Assembly: GCA_031277795.1 (NCBI GenBank)
Contig: JAITLQ010000015.1
Coordinates: forward strand, 524,776-588,775
Source of the DNA: Arthrobacter sp.
Lineage (GTDB): Bacteria > Actinomycetota > Actinomycetes > Actinomycetales > Micrococcaceae
Length of the DNA stretch: 64,000 nucleotides
Reading direction: 5' to 3'
Below the pieces are notes generated by a model. The model saw only the letters and a program-made list of their open reading frames with translations. It searched no databases and had not been told where the DNA came from. Positions within the stretch are counted from its first letter, which is position 1. Each line of letters opens with the position of its first letter. Below, piece after piece: positions 20,549 to 31,598 of this stretch. A program made the translations under genes and the position numbers.

Positions 20549-21736
20549 GTGTTTTTGGGGCTGGACGTCTTGGACTGGGTGCTGATCGTGGCGCTTCTCC
20601 TCTTCGCCGTGGCCGGGTGGCGCAAGTCGTTCCTCGTGGCCCTCGGCGGCATTCTCGGCTTCCTCGCCGGCGCCGCCGCCTCGTTCTTCGCCATTCCCCT
20701 TGTCTCCGCCTGGATTCCCGATCCCACCTGGCGTGTCATCGGGCTCATTGTGGCTTTCGTCGTGTTTCTGGCGATCGGCCACGGGCTCGGTGAGGCGGCC
20801 GCCGCTAAGGTGCGTGGCTGGTTGGATATGCCGCGGCCGCGCTGGTGGGGCCGTGCAGGCGGTGCCGGCGTGAACCTCGTGGCGGCCGGCTTCGCGGTCT
20901 CGGCGCTCGCGTTCACGTTCTCTACGCTCGGCCTGCCCCTGCTTTCGGCCCAGATTGCGCAGTCGAAGGTCATCCAGACCTCGCGCGCGCTGACCCCTGA
21001 GGGGGTGGAGCGGGCCCTCGGCGAGGCGCGCACGCTCGTGGCCGGCATGCCCCTGCCCGAGATCTTGGTGCCGCTGGCCCCGAAGCACAACGTCGAGGTG
21101 CCGAGCGCCGAACTGGAGACCCAGGCCCTGCAGGACGCGAGGAACTCGGTGGCGCGCATCACCGGCACGGCGGCCGCCTGCGGCGTGAACCAGACGGGCA
21201 CGGCGTTTGTGGTGGCCAAGGACCGCGTCATGACCAACGCCCACGTTGTGGAGGGCGTTGAGCAGCCCGTCGTTGAGACAGCCGACGGCCGGGCGCTGAC
21301 CGGCCGCGTGGTGTCCTTCGACCCCGTCCGCGATGTTGCCGTCGTGGCGGTGGACGGACTCGAGCTCGCCCCGCTGAGCCTCGGAACGGACCTGTCCACG
21401 GGCGCAGAGGCGGTGTTCATGGGCTTCCCCGCCGGCGGCCCGTTCGCCGCCGGCCCGGCCGCCGTGCAGTCGCTGCACACGCTGCGGGTTCCCAACATCT
21501 ACGGCGCGGAGGCCACGCCGCTGAGCGTGTACCAGCTCGCCGCGAACGTCCAGCAGGGCAACTCCGGTGGCCCGCTGTTGACGGCGGACGGCCGCGTCTC
21601 CGGCATGGTGTTCGCGAAGGCCAAGAGCGAGGACAACGTGGGCTACGCCCTGAGCCTCGAGGAGATTTCCCCCGCCGTGGCGCGGGCCGCCTCCCTGACG
21701 GACTCCGTCTCCACGGGCTCCTGCACCGAGCGCTGA
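20549..21736 (+). CDS. MarP-type periplasmic serine protease
   Basis: A membrane-anchored chymotrypsin-fold protease that in M. tuberculosis (MarP, Rv3671c) protects against acid stress and activates a cell-wall hydrolase. The 395-residue length matches MarP. It has four N-terminal transmembrane segments within about 1-150 and a protease domain with NAHVV (His near 232), RDVAVV (Asp near 261) and QGNSGGPL (Ser near 338). Cys near 211 and Cys near 392 correspond to the redox disulfide of MarP. The start is GTG 20549 with GAGGGG 11 bases upstream; GTG 20519 is an in-frame alternative. It is divergent from crp and convergent with acsA. Confidence 0.92.
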   Translation: MFLGLDVLDWVLIVALLLFAVAGWRKSFLVALGGILGFLAGAAASFFAIPLVSAWIPDPTWRVIGLIVAFVVFLAIGHGLGEAAAAKVRGWLDMPRPRWWGRAGGAGVNLVAAGFAVSALAFTFSTLGLPLLSAQIAQSKVIQTSRALTPEGVERALGEARTLVAGMPLPEILVPLAPKHNVEVPSAELETQALQDARNSVARITGTAAACGVNQTGTAFVVAKDRVMTNAHVVEGVEQPVVETADGRALTGRVVSFDPVRDVAVVAVDGLELAPLSLGTDLSTGAEAVFMGFPAGGPFAAGPAAVQSLHTLRVPNIYGAEATPLSVYQLAANVQQGNSGGPLLTADGRVSGMVFAKAKSEDNVGYALSLEEISPAVARAASLTDSVSTGSCTER

Positions 21737-21867
21737 CCGCCGACCGCTGCCGCCGCGGTCAAGGAGACCCAGCGGTCGAGGTGCCGCCGCGCCTGACCCT
21801 CTCTTCGCCCTCCGACGCCCGGCCGCGCCGGGCGAGCACACGTCGTCGGGCCGTGACCGGGCGGTTC

Positions 21868-21979
21868 GCGAGTGCCGCGTGTCTGTTCTGGCGTTTTGCG
21901 AGTGCCGCGTGTCGCCGCATCGCCGCTTGAGGCGACACACGGCACTCGCGAGGGCGAGGGGGGAGCACCAGGCACTCGG
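21868..21979. repeat. Four-unit forward-forward-reverse-reverse array (class I, module B)
   Basis: Forward units GCGAGTGCCGCGTGTC (21868) and GCGAGTGCCGCGTGTCGCC (21898) are followed by reverse units GGCGACACACGGCACTCGCG (21931) and CACCAGGCACTCGGG (21966). Cores start at 21870, 21900, 21942 and 21972: spacings 30, 42, 30, identical to module A. It lies between the convergent marP and acsA genes. Confidence 0.85.
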
Positions 21980-21985
21980 GGCACG

Positions 21986-22022
21986 GCGCACGGCGCCCGA
22001 CGGCGGGGCGGGCGCCGTGCGC
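21986..22022. repeat. 14-bp hairpin containing a CGNCGTCGGGC word
   Basis: GCGCACGGCGCCCG is exactly inverted at 22009-22022 across a nine-base loop. It follows module B in the 412-base marP-acsA gap, which otherwise holds no gene. Confidence 0.65.
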
Positions 22023-22098
22023 TCGGCCCGCCTCGCACGGGCACGGCCCGCCCCGGAGACCACGTACCGCCCGGGCGCGCAACGCACGCCAACGCCAA

Positions 22099-22133
22099 AC
22101 GGCGCCGGCCCCCTTCAAGGGGACCGGCGCCGT
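22099..22133 (-). terminator. Terminator hairpin after acsA
   Basis: ACGGCGCCGG pairs with CCGGCGCCGT, with a further CCCCTT/AAGGGG inner stem, 16 bases beyond the acsA stop. Confidence 0.75.
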
Positions 22134-22148
22134 CGTGCCGTTGGGCGA

Positions 22149-24146
<1,998 letters not shown>

Positions 24147-24181
24147 GGGGTCCTTCCTCAAACTTTCACAAAGGGGGCCGT

Positions 24182-24197
24182 TGTGATTCACGTTACA
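24182..24197. promoter_or_regulatory. CRP/GlxR-like site upstream of acsA
   Basis: TGTGA-TTCACG-TTACA has the correct six-base spacer and differs from TGTGA-N6-TCACA at one position. It lies just upstream of the acsA start, within the divergent region shared with the membrane-protein gene at 24354. Confidence 0.6.
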
Positions 24198-24353
24198 ACG
24201 CTTTGTGGTGTGATCATCACCGCGCGTCCGCACTGTGACCATCAGGGCCTCCTTGAACCGTCATAGTCGCTAGGCTGAGGCCTCACGGTGCTACGCCAGC
24301 TGGCCCCGTGACGGCCGCGCACACGGCGGCCGAGCTGAGAATCGAGGAGCGGT

Positions 24354-25265
24354 ATGACGGAACAAGGCAACGCGCGGGCGGTGCTCGGCCCGTTCACGGC
24401 GCGCGAGACCACGTATCTGGCGGGCGCGGTGGTCCTGGCGCTCGCCTCGCTCTTCTCCTTTGGGCGCACCCGCGGCGACTTCGCCGTCATCGTGCTTGGC
24501 CTCATGGCCCCGCTCGCTGCCGCCGCCGGGCTCGCCTGGCGCCGCCTGCGCGGGCGTGCCCGCCTCGATCTCGGGTCCTTCTCGCTTGATCAGCTGTGCG
24601 CCGTGGTGGCGGCGGGCGCGCTCGTGGTGGCCCTCGGCGGGCTGGGCGGCGCCGGCGCGTTCGCCCAGCTCTTTGCTGTGCTGGGCGCCGCGGCGCTTGT
24701 CCTGGCCAGCTGGGGCGTCTCCTGGATCTCCACCTTCACCGCCGACTTCGTGCAGCAGCCGGGGGTCCCGTTGCTGCGCCGCGACGTCGCGGAGGCGGAG
24801 GCGGGCGGCTGGCGCGTGCCCGGCGGCTCCGGCGCCCCGGAGCCGCCGGCGGGGGAGCAAGGCCCGACGGCGCACGGCGGGCAGGGCGGGCCGCTGCAGC
24901 CGGGCGCGGGCTGGGCCAGCGGCGCCGAGGGGCCGGCCGCGCCGGCCCCTTCGACGGCGCCCTCGCCTGCGGCTCCCGAGGCCTCCGCCGGCGGTGACGG
25001 CCACGGCGTTCCCGGCGCCGCGGCGCCGTACACGGCGGTGATCGGATCCTCCCGGGTTCCGGAGCAGGCCGAGCCGGCGGCGTTCTGGTTCGCCGTCCCC
25101 GACGCCAGGCCCGCAGTGAACCGGGCCACCGGCGCCGTGGAGTTCACGGTGGTGCCCGGGGAGTGGTTCCTCGCCGTGCGGACGCTGCCGGAGGGGCTCG
25201 TGGTGCGCCACGACGACGGCCGCGAGGCGCTCCTGCGCGATGTCACCGACCTGGAACGCGGCTGA
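24354..25265 (+). CDS. Membrane protein with a long disordered linker, function unknown
   Basis: 303 residues. Three or four hydrophobic helices fall within the first 125 residues. Then comes a Gly/Ala/Pro-rich linker of about 90 residues (about 150-235) that contains a CGNCGTCGGGC word in its DNA. A small C-terminal globular region (about 240-303) reads AFWFAVPDARPAVN and VVPGEWFLAV. I recognise no domain. The ATG at 24354 follows GAGGAG. It ends in a TGATG overlap with nth, so the two are translationally coupled. Confidence 0.7.
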   Translation: MTEQGNARAVLGPFTARETTYLAGAVVLALASLFSFGRTRGDFAVIVLGLMAPLAAAAGLAWRRLRGRARLDLGSFSLDQLCAVVAAGALVVALGGLGGAGAFAQLFAVLGAAALVLASWGVSWISTFTADFVQQPGVPLLRRDVAEAEAGGWRVPGGSGAPEPPAGEQGPTAHGGQGGPLQPGAGWASGAEGPAAPAPSTAPSPAAPEASAGGDGHGVPGAAAPYTAVIGSSRVPEQAEPAAFWFAVPDARPAVNRATGAVEFTVVPGEWFLAVRTLPEGLVVRHDDGREALLRDVTDLERG

Positions 25266-26089
25266 TGCCCCCTCGCCTGAGCCCCGCCCAGCGCCGCGCC
25301 ACGGTGATGCGCGACGAGACGCAGCTGGGAAAGAAGCGCAGGGCCCGCAAGATCGACAAGGTGCTCGCCGAGACCTACCCGTACGTGGTGGCCGAGCTCG
25401 ACTTCGAGAACCCCTTCGAGCTGCTCGTGGCCACCGTGCTCTCGGCGCAGACCACCGACGTCAAGGTCAACGAGGTCACGCCGGTGCTCTTCGGCGCCTA
25501 CCCCGACGCCTTCGCGCTGGCCGGCGCGCCGAGCGCGGCGGTCCAGGAGATCGTGCGCCCCACGGGCTTCTACAAGACCAAGGCCGCCAACATCCAGGAG
25601 CTCTCGCGACGCCTCGTCACGGAGCAGGACGGCCGGGTGCCCGAGGACCTCGACTACCTCGTCACCCTGCCGGGGGTGGGCCGCAAGACGGCCTTTGTGG
25701 TGCTCGGCAACGCCTTCGATCGCCCGGGCCTCACGGTGGACACCCACTTCGGGCGGCTGGCCAGGCGCTTCGCGTGGACCGAGCAGGAGGACCCGGTCAA
25801 GGTCGAGGCGGAGGTGGGCGAGCTCTTCGAGAAGCGCGACTACACGATGCTTTCGCACCACCTGATTTTCCACGGCCGGCGCATCTGCCACGCGAAGAAG
25901 CCGGCCTGCGGCGCCTGCCCCGTGGCGCAATGGTGCCCCTCCTACGGCGAGGGCGAGACCGATCCTGAGGCGGCGGAGGCCCTGCTGAAGTACGAGTTGG
26001 CCCCGGGGCGCGAGGAACTGCACCGGCTGATGCTCGAGGGCTATACGCGCCGCCAGCTGCGGGCCATGGGCCATCCGCTCGGGCCCTGA
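25265..26089 (+). CDS. nth: Endonuclease III (thymine glycol DNA glycosylase)
   Basis: Removes oxidised pyrimidines and nicks the abasic site in base excision repair. The 274 residues contain VATVLSAQTTD near 57, the helix-hairpin-helix LPGVGRKTA with catalytic Lys near 140, VDTHFGRLA with the catalytic Asp, and a [4Fe-4S] cluster signature C-x6-C-x2-C-x5-C near 215-231. The C-terminus extends about 35 residues beyond E. coli Nth, as in actinobacteria. Its start overlaps the upstream stop. The crp-nth neighbourhood is conserved. Confidence 0.96.
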   Translation: MPPRLSPAQRRATVMRDETQLGKKRRARKIDKVLAETYPYVVAELDFENPFELLVATVLSAQTTDVKVNEVTPVLFGAYPDAFALAGAPSAAVQEIVRPTGFYKTKAANIQELSRRLVTEQDGRVPEDLDYLVTLPGVGRKTAFVVLGNAFDRPGLTVDTHFGRLARRFAWTEQEDPVKVEAEVGELFEKRDYTMLSHHLIFHGRRICHAKKPACGACPVAQWCPSYGEGETDPEAAEALLKYELAPGREELHRLMLEGYTRRQLRAMGHPLGP

Positions 26090-26157
26090 CGCCCCTCACC
26101 ATCCGACGTTGTCACACCGCGGCCGCCCCTGGCGGGAGGCCCCTGCGAGAGGTTTCC

Positions 26158-26880
26158 ATGGGCACCCAGGCCGACCAGGCGCCGTCGTGCACCTCGGCAC
26201 GCGAACAGCTCGCGGCGCTCGCCGCCGCCTACGCGGCGGATCCCGAGCGCGAGGCCCCGTACGCGCGGCTGCGGCGCGTACGCCCGCCGGTGGGCGATCG
26301 GCCGGCCCGCAGCGCCTCGGTGCTCGTCCTCTTCGGCTCCCTGGACGGGAAGCCGGCCGAGCACGCCTCGCCGAGTGTGCCGGCTGAGCTCGACGTCCTG
26401 CTCGTGGTGCGGGCGTCGACCCTGCGCGATCACGCCGGGGAGATCGCGTTCCCCGGCGGCGGCGCCGACCCAGAGGACGCCGGCGCCGTGGCGACCGCCT
26501 TGCGGGAGGCGGTGGAAGAAACCGGGCTGGAACCGACCGGCGTCGAGGTGTTGGGCGCGCTGCCGTTGGCCCCGACCGTCTCGAACTTCACCGTGACCCC
26601 CGTGGTGGCCTGGTGGCGGGCGCCGAGCGCCGTCGGCGTGGTCGACGCGGGAGAATCGGCGGCCGTGTTCCGCATGCCGGTGGCCGATCTGCTCAACCCC
26701 GAGCGCCGGTGTCTGACGGTGCTGGAGCGCGGCGGGGTCGAATGGACCATGCCGGCCTTCCGGACCGAGCACGGCCTGCTGTGGGGCTTCACGGCGGCGA
26801 TCCTCGACGGGCTCTTCGAGGAACTGGGCTGGACCGAGCCGTGGGACCAGGGCGATCGGCTGCGGCCGCCAGGGTACTGA
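26158..26880 (+). CDS. NUDIX hydrolase, CoA pyrophosphatase-like
   Basis: 240 residues with LLVVRASTLRDHAGEIAFPGG near 90, followed by the NUDIX box G-x5-E-x7-REAVEETGL near 100-125. The combination of an upstream R-x5-HAGEIAFPGG and the box is the NudL/CoA-pyrophosphatase signature, which splits CoA to phosphopantetheine and 3',5'-ADP. It follows nth in the same direction with a 68-base gap, as in mycobacteria. The start is ATG 26158. Confidence 0.87.
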   Translation: MGTQADQAPSCTSAREQLAALAAAYAADPEREAPYARLRRVRPPVGDRPARSASVLVLFGSLDGKPAEHASPSVPAELDVLLVVRASTLRDHAGEIAFPGGGADPEDAGAVATALREAVEETGLEPTGVEVLGALPLAPTVSNFTVTPVVAWWRAPSAVGVVDAGESAAVFRMPVADLLNPERRCLTVLERGGVEWTMPAFRTEHGLLWGFTAAILDGLFEELGWTEPWDQGDRLRPPGY

Positions 26881-26907
26881 CCCGGGCCAGCCGTCGCCGG
26901 GCGGGGC

Positions 26908-28674
26908 CTACTTCGCGCTCGCGTAGTCCTTGGCGACCCCCACCGAGATGGGGAAGTCCACCGGGATGTCGCCGAAGAGCAGGCGCGCGGCTCCCTCGGC
27001 CGCGCCCCGGAGGGCGATCTCGACGTCCACGGCTTCGGATTCCTTGGCATGGATCATGATTTCGTCGTGCAGGAAGAAGACCTGCCGCGAGCCGGGCGCG
27101 CCGGAGCGCAGCCGGGCCCGCAGGTCCGCCATCCAGCACTCGGCCCACTCGGCCGCCGTTCCCTGCACCACGAAGTTGCGGGTGAAGCGCCCCCAGGCCC
27201 GGGCGGCGGCCGCCGGGTCCCCGCCGCCGCGCGGCGCGCCCTCGTGAGCGGCTCCAGGCGCCCCGGTGAGGCCGCCCCCTGAGCCCGGCCCCGCGGCGTC
27301 GGGCGCTTCATCGCCCGCCCCCGGGCCCGTGGGCCCGTCCGGTCCAGACGCCGCGCCGCGCCCGCCGAAGGGCGCCGGCTTCGGCGAGGTGCGGCCCAGC
27401 CAGGTGTGGACGGTGCCGCCGCGCTCGCCCGTGCGGGCCGCCTCCTCGAGGAAGGCCGTGGCGCGCGGGTAGGCCGCGGCCAGCCGGGGCGCCATGGCGG
27501 CCGAGGGGCCAGTAGTGCCGCCGTACATCGCCCCGAGCATGGCGACCTTGGCCATGTCCCGGTCGCCGTTGAAGGCCTTGTCCGCGATGGATTGGTAGAG
27601 GTCCTTGCCGCGGGCCGCCTCCGCGAGCGCGTGGTCGGCGCTGAGAGCGGCGAGCACGCGCGGCTCCAGCTGGCTCGCGTCGGCGACGACGAGGACGTGG
27701 CCGGGGTCCGCGCGGACGGCCGAACGGACGTCGTGGGGGATCTGCATGGCGCCGCCGCCCTGGCTGGCCCAACGGCCGGTGACCACGCCGGCCACGACGT
27801 ACTCGGGGTGGAAGCGGTTGTCGCGGATCCAGGCGTCCAGCCAGGCCCAGCCGTTGGCCGTGAGGAGGCGCTGCAGCTTCTTGTAGCGCAGGAGTGGCTC
27901 GATGGCGGGGTGCGCGAGCTCCTCGAGGTCCCAGCGGCGCGTGCTGCGCGCATCCAGGCCGGCCCCGCGCAGGGCGCGCAGGAGCTCCGGCTGCGAGTCG
28001 GGATTGAGCCGCGGGGCGTCCAGCAGGTCCTGGAGCACCTCGACCAGGTCGGCGAGTTTGGCGGGGCGCGTGCCGTGGGGCACGCGGTGGCCCAGGCGCT
28101 CCTCGAGGAGGCGCTCGTGTTCGGTGCGGTCCCACGGCACGCCGTCGCGGCGCATCTCCTCGGCGATGAGCGAGCCGGCCGCGTCGAGGGAGGCGAGGAG
28201 GTGCAGCCGGCGGCCGCCGGGTCCGGCGGAGGCGAGCGCGGCGAGCTGCGCCGCGTACTCGGCCGCCAGCTCCTGCGGGCTCGCGGGGGCCGGGGCGAGG
28301 GCGGAGAAGAGGGCGTCCTGCTCGGTCTGCGTGGGCTCCGCCGGCAGCTCGGGGAGGCGGCGGGGCGGGAGCCCGGGAGTGGGGAGGTACCCGAGCGCCC
28401 CGGCGAGTAGCTGCGCGGCCAGGCCGAGATCGTGGCAGCGCCGCACCTCCACGCCCGCCGCGAGCAGGGCGGGATAGGACAGGCGGGTGTCCTCCCAGAC
28501 CCAGCGTGCGGCGGGGTCCGCCGCCTCGATCCCGGCCACGACGGCGGGAAGCTCGGCGACGCTCGCCTCGGTGCCGCGCCCGGTGGGCCGGCCGGCGGTG
28601 TCCAAGGGCACGACGACGGCGCGGGGCTGGGCGAGAGCCTCGCCAGCCAGCGGGGCCAGGAGGTAGGCCGTCAT
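26908..28674 (-). CDS. PolA-like DNA polymerase with a degenerate exonuclease domain
   Basis: 588 residues. The family is annotated 'bifunctional 3'-5' exonuclease/DNA polymerase' in actinobacteria and is separate from PolA. The N-terminal exonuclease-like part (about 1-190) lacks the clear acidic motifs of DnaQ/Klenow. The polymerase part keeps motif A as VVADASQLEPRVLAAL, a motif B remnant KVAMLGAMYG, and motif C FFLHDEIMIH. A Gly/Pro/Ala insert of about 55 residues (about 440-495) interrupts the palm just before NFVVQGTAAEW. In-vivo role unknown. The ATG at 28674 has GGGAAG nine bases upstream. It is divergent from the Tad genes. Confidence 0.82.
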   Translation of the reverse strand: MTAYLLAPLAGEALAQPRAVVVPLDTAGRPTGRGTEASVAELPAVVAGIEAADPAARWVWEDTRLSYPALLAAGVEVRRCHDLGLAAQLLAGALGYLPTPGLPPRRLPELPAEPTQTEQDALFSALAPAPASPQELAAEYAAQLAALASAGPGGRRLHLLASLDAAGSLIAEEMRRDGVPWDRTEHERLLEERLGHRVPHGTRPAKLADLVEVLQDLLDAPRLNPDSQPELLRALRGAGLDARSTRRWDLEELAHPAIEPLLRYKKLQRLLTANGWAWLDAWIRDNRFHPEYVVAGVVTGRWASQGGGAMQIPHDVRSAVRADPGHVLVVADASQLEPRVLAALSADHALAEAARGKDLYQSIADKAFNGDRDMAKVAMLGAMYGGTTGPSAAMAPRLAAAYPRATAFLEEAARTGERGGTVHTWLGRTSPKPAPFGGRGAASGPDGPTGPGAGDEAPDAAGPGSGGGLTGAPGAAHEGAPRGGGDPAAAARAWGRFTRNFVVQGTAAEWAECWMADLRARLRSGAPGSRQVFFLHDEIMIHAKESEAVDVEIALRGAAEGAARLLFGDIPVDFPISVGVAKDYASAK

Positions 28675-28809
28675 GGGGACATTCTTCCCGAAGGGGCCGA
28701 CGCTCCGGTTCCGCATGGGTTGGGGTCGGCTTCCCTCACAGCCGGCGGCGGTCCACGGCGGGCCCCTACGGGGTGCGCGCCGCGCGGGGTCCGCGCGCAG
28801 GCTGGAGGC

Positions 28810-30429
28810 ATGTGGACGCTAGAGAAGGAACCCAGGCGGAAGGAGCCACGGCGGCGCAGGGGAGCCTCCCGCGGCGTCGCGGTGCTCGCGGGCGGGCCTC
28901 GGGAAGCGGCCGTCGCGAGGGAGGCTACCGCGGCGCGGGAGGCGGTCGGGGACCGGGCGCGGGTGCACGCGTGGACCGCGGGCCGGCCGGAGGACACGTC
29001 GTGGCGGGAGGTCGAGGCGGTGGTGTTCCGGCGGGCCGGCCGGGAGGGACCGGGCGGGCCGGCCGACGGCGTGGAAGGCCCGAACGGCGGCACACGGGCT
29101 CGCCTAGGGGGCGGTATCGACGGCGTGGAGGGTGCGGACGGCGGCGCACGGGGCCGCCCCGGCGGCGTCGGCGTCGGCGAGGGAGTTCGGCGACGGGACG
29201 AGACGGGAAGCGCACCGGAGCCAGGGCGCAGCGCGTGGCTGGCGGGGGCACGGGCGGACGCGCGCGCCCCTGGGCCACGGGCGCCGGTGGCCCGGCCTCC
29301 CGCCGAGCGGCTGGCCCCGGAGACTACGCAGCGCGCGGGCGGCGCCCGGGGGACCGGCCCGGACGCGGCCCGCGCCGGGCACGCGGGGAAGCCGGGAGTG
29401 GGACCCCTCGCGCCGGGGGCGGGGAGCATCGACGTCGTGGGGGTGCGCGAACCGCTCCTGACCCACGTGCAGTCGGCGCTCTGGGCCGCCGGGCTGGCGG
29501 CCGAGGTTTTCCCCGGGGCGGATGCCTACCTCGACGCGCGGGACGCCGCGCCGAGCGATCGACGATCGGGACGGGCGCAGGCCGCCGGCCCCGAGTCGGG
29601 CGCCAACCGTGTGCTGTGGAGCGTGGAGGAGCCCGCTCCGCCGCGCGGCGCCGTGCTGGTGGGGGCCGACGGCGAGGAGGCGTGGGCGCTGGGCGCCCGC
29701 CATCCCGGCCTTCCGCTCGTCACATTGCCGTCGGGTGCCACGTGGCTGGGAGCCCGGTGGGGCACCCGCTCGTGCGGCGGCGTCGTGCTGGCCGTGGGCG
29801 GCCTCGGGGGATCGGGAGGAAGCCAGCGCGCGGCGCTGGCCCTGGCCCGCGCCGCCGAGGCACACGGGGACAGCGTGGTGCTCGTGGACGCGGACCCGAG
29901 CTCGGCCGCGCGCTGGGACACCGAGCCGGGGACGCCCGGCTGGGAGGCGGCGCGGCGCTGGGCCGTGGACGGCTCGGTGGCCGGGCTGCCGCGGCTGCTG
30001 GCCACGGACGGCGGCATCGCGCGGCTCGGCTGGGGCGGGGACGAGGACCCGGCACGGCTGGGACCGCGCGACGTCGAGGCGGTGTGCGGCGCACTGGCCC
30101 AGAGCTTCGAGCTCGTGATTCTGAGCGTCGGGGCCCTCGCCTGGCCGCTGCACCGGAGCCCGGGCGGAGCGGCGCATGTGTTGGCGTGCGCCAGCGGCGT
30201 GGGCGGCTGGCCCCGGCACCGCAGCGCCGGCGCGAGCGTGAGCGTCGCCGTGCTGAGGGGGCGCGGCCGGAGTCCTGACGGACCGGAGCTGGCTCGGCTC
30301 ACGGGCTCGGCCTGGGCCGGGAGCGCCCCCGATCCGGCCGGGTCCGAACCCGGACGGGCCCTCTCGCGGCTGGCGCACCGGCTGTGGCTGCCGCGGCTCC
30401 TGGCCGGGCTGCCGCCGGGTGTCGCATGA
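28810..30429 (+). CDS. CpaE/TadZ-like protein of the Tad locus (Ssd-like)
   Basis: About 539 residues, first gene of the Tad cluster. The C-terminal half (about 325-539) is a MinD/ParA-like fold: VVLAVGGLGGSGGSQRAALALARA in place of a Walker A, then VVLVDADPSSAARWD. The Walker Lys is absent (GGSGGSQR), as in actinobacterial CpaE homologues of the helicase/secretion neighbourhood. The first 200 residues are Arg/Gly/Pro-rich low complexity with a poor ribosome site (GGAGG one base before ATG), so the true start may be downstream. A CpaE-type receiver-like segment begins near IDVVGVREPLLTHVQ. It probably localises the secretion machine. The stop overlaps tadA. Confidence 0.78.
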   Translation: MWTLEKEPRRKEPRRRRGASRGVAVLAGGPREAAVAREATAAREAVGDRARVHAWTAGRPEDTSWREVEAVVFRRAGREGPGGPADGVEGPNGGTRARLGGGIDGVEGADGGARGRPGGVGVGEGVRRRDETGSAPEPGRSAWLAGARADARAPGPRAPVARPPAERLAPETTQRAGGARGTGPDAARAGHAGKPGVGPLAPGAGSIDVVGVREPLLTHVQSALWAAGLAAEVFPGADAYLDARDAAPSDRRSGRAQAAGPESGANRVLWSVEEPAPPRGAVLVGADGEEAWALGARHPGLPLVTLPSGATWLGARWGTRSCGGVVLAVGGLGGSGGSQRAALALARAAEAHGDSVVLVDADPSSAARWDTEPGTPGWEAARRWAVDGSVAGLPRLLATDGGIARLGWGGDEDPARLGPRDVEAVCGALAQSFELVILSVGALAWPLHRSPGGAAHVLACASGVGGWPRHRSAGASVSVAVLRGRGRSPDGPELARLTGSAWAGSAPDPAGSEPGRALSRLAHRLWLPRLLAGLPPGVA

Positions 30430-31598
30430 GCGGCTATCTCGATGGGCGCGGCGACCCCACCCCCGAGCTGCTCGAGGCGGTGCGCGAGCGGCTCGGCGTG
30501 GGCAGCGGCGCCGTCACCCCGGCCCGGGTGCTCGAGGCCGTGGCCGCGCTGACCCCCGTGCGCGGTGCGGCGCAATTGCGCTCGGTGGGGGCGTGGGTGA
30601 GCGAGCGGCTGATCGGCCTGGGGCCCTTGCAGGCGCTCGCCGAGGCACCGGGCGTGAGCGATGTCCTCGTCTTGGCGGACGGTGCCGTGTGGGTGGAGGA
30701 CGCGGCCGGCCTGCACCTGGCGCCCCTGCGGATGGACGACGACGAGGAACGCAGGCGCCTGGCCACGCGGCTCATGGCGCTGGGCGGCAGGCGCATCGAT
30801 GACGCGAGACCCTTCGCTGATGTGGTGCTCGGCCCCTGGCGTGTGCACGCCGTGCTGCCGCCCGTCTCGAGGGAAGGAACGGTGCTCTCGATCCGCGTCC
30901 TCGGCCGCAGGGAGTCCACGCTGGCCGAACTGTTTCCCGGGCGCGACGATCCCTGGCGCGGCTGGTTGCGCCACGCTGTCGACGCACGCATGAATCTGCT
31001 GATTTCCGGCGGCACGGGAGCGGGCAAGACCACCTTGCTTTCCGCGCTCCTGGCCGCCAGTCCGCAGCACGAGCGCATCGTGGTGGTCGAGGACGCCGGT
31101 GAGCTGGCCCCCGCCCACCCGCACGTGGTGGCGCTGCAGACCCGCGCGAGCAACGCCGAGGGGCGCGGCGAGGTGGGCCTGGCGGAGCTGATCAGGCAGG
31201 CGCTGCGAATGCGGCCGGATCGCCTGGTGGTGGGCGAATGCCGCGGTGAGGAGATCCGCGAATTGCTCATGGCGCTGAACACCGGGCATCACGGTGCGGC
31301 GGGGACGGTGCACGCGAACGCCGCCGAGGACGTTCCGGCCCGGTTGATCGCCCTCGGGGCGCTGGCGGGCTGGGACGAACGCTCCACGGCTTTGCTGGTG
31401 TCGGCCGCGCTGGACGCGGTGGTGCATCTCGGGCGCGACGCGGACGGGCGGCGGCGCCCCGTGTCCATGGTGCGGCTCGTGAGCGCCGGCGGGCGGCTCG
31501 AAAGCGAGGCGATCGTGGACACCGATCCGGGCGGCGCACCTCGGCCGGGCCCGGCGTTCGCCTGGTTCGCCGCCCACAGGCGAGGTGCTGCCGCATGA
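30426..31598 (+). CDS. tadA: Tad/Flp pilus assembly ATPase TadA
   Basis: A VirB11/GspE-type secretion ATPase that powers Flp pilus or pseudopilus assembly at the inner membrane. The 390 residues show Walker A GGTGAGKTT near 196, the Asp box VVVEDAGELA, QTRASNAEG, LRMRPDRLVVGECRG, and GHHGAAGTVHAN. It corresponds to the 'helicase/secretion neighbourhood ATPase' family. ATG 30426 overlaps the preceding stop by four bases (ATGA), as does the next gene. Confidence 0.93.
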   Translation: MSGYLDGRGDPTPELLEAVRERLGVGSGAVTPARVLEAVAALTPVRGAAQLRSVGAWVSERLIGLGPLQALAEAPGVSDVLVLADGAVWVEDAAGLHLAPLRMDDDEERRRLATRLMALGGRRIDDARPFADVVLGPWRVHAVLPPVSREGTVLSIRVLGRRESTLAELFPGRDDPWRGWLRHAVDARMNLLISGGTGAGKTTLLSALLAASPQHERIVVVEDAGELAPAHPHVVALQTRASNAEGRGEVGLAELIRQALRMRPDRLVVGECRGEEIRELLMALNTGHHGAAGTVHANAAEDVPARLIALGALAGWDERSTALLVSAALDAVVHLGRDADGRRRPVSMVRLVSAGGRLESEAIVDTDPGGAPRPGPAFAWFAAHRRGAAA

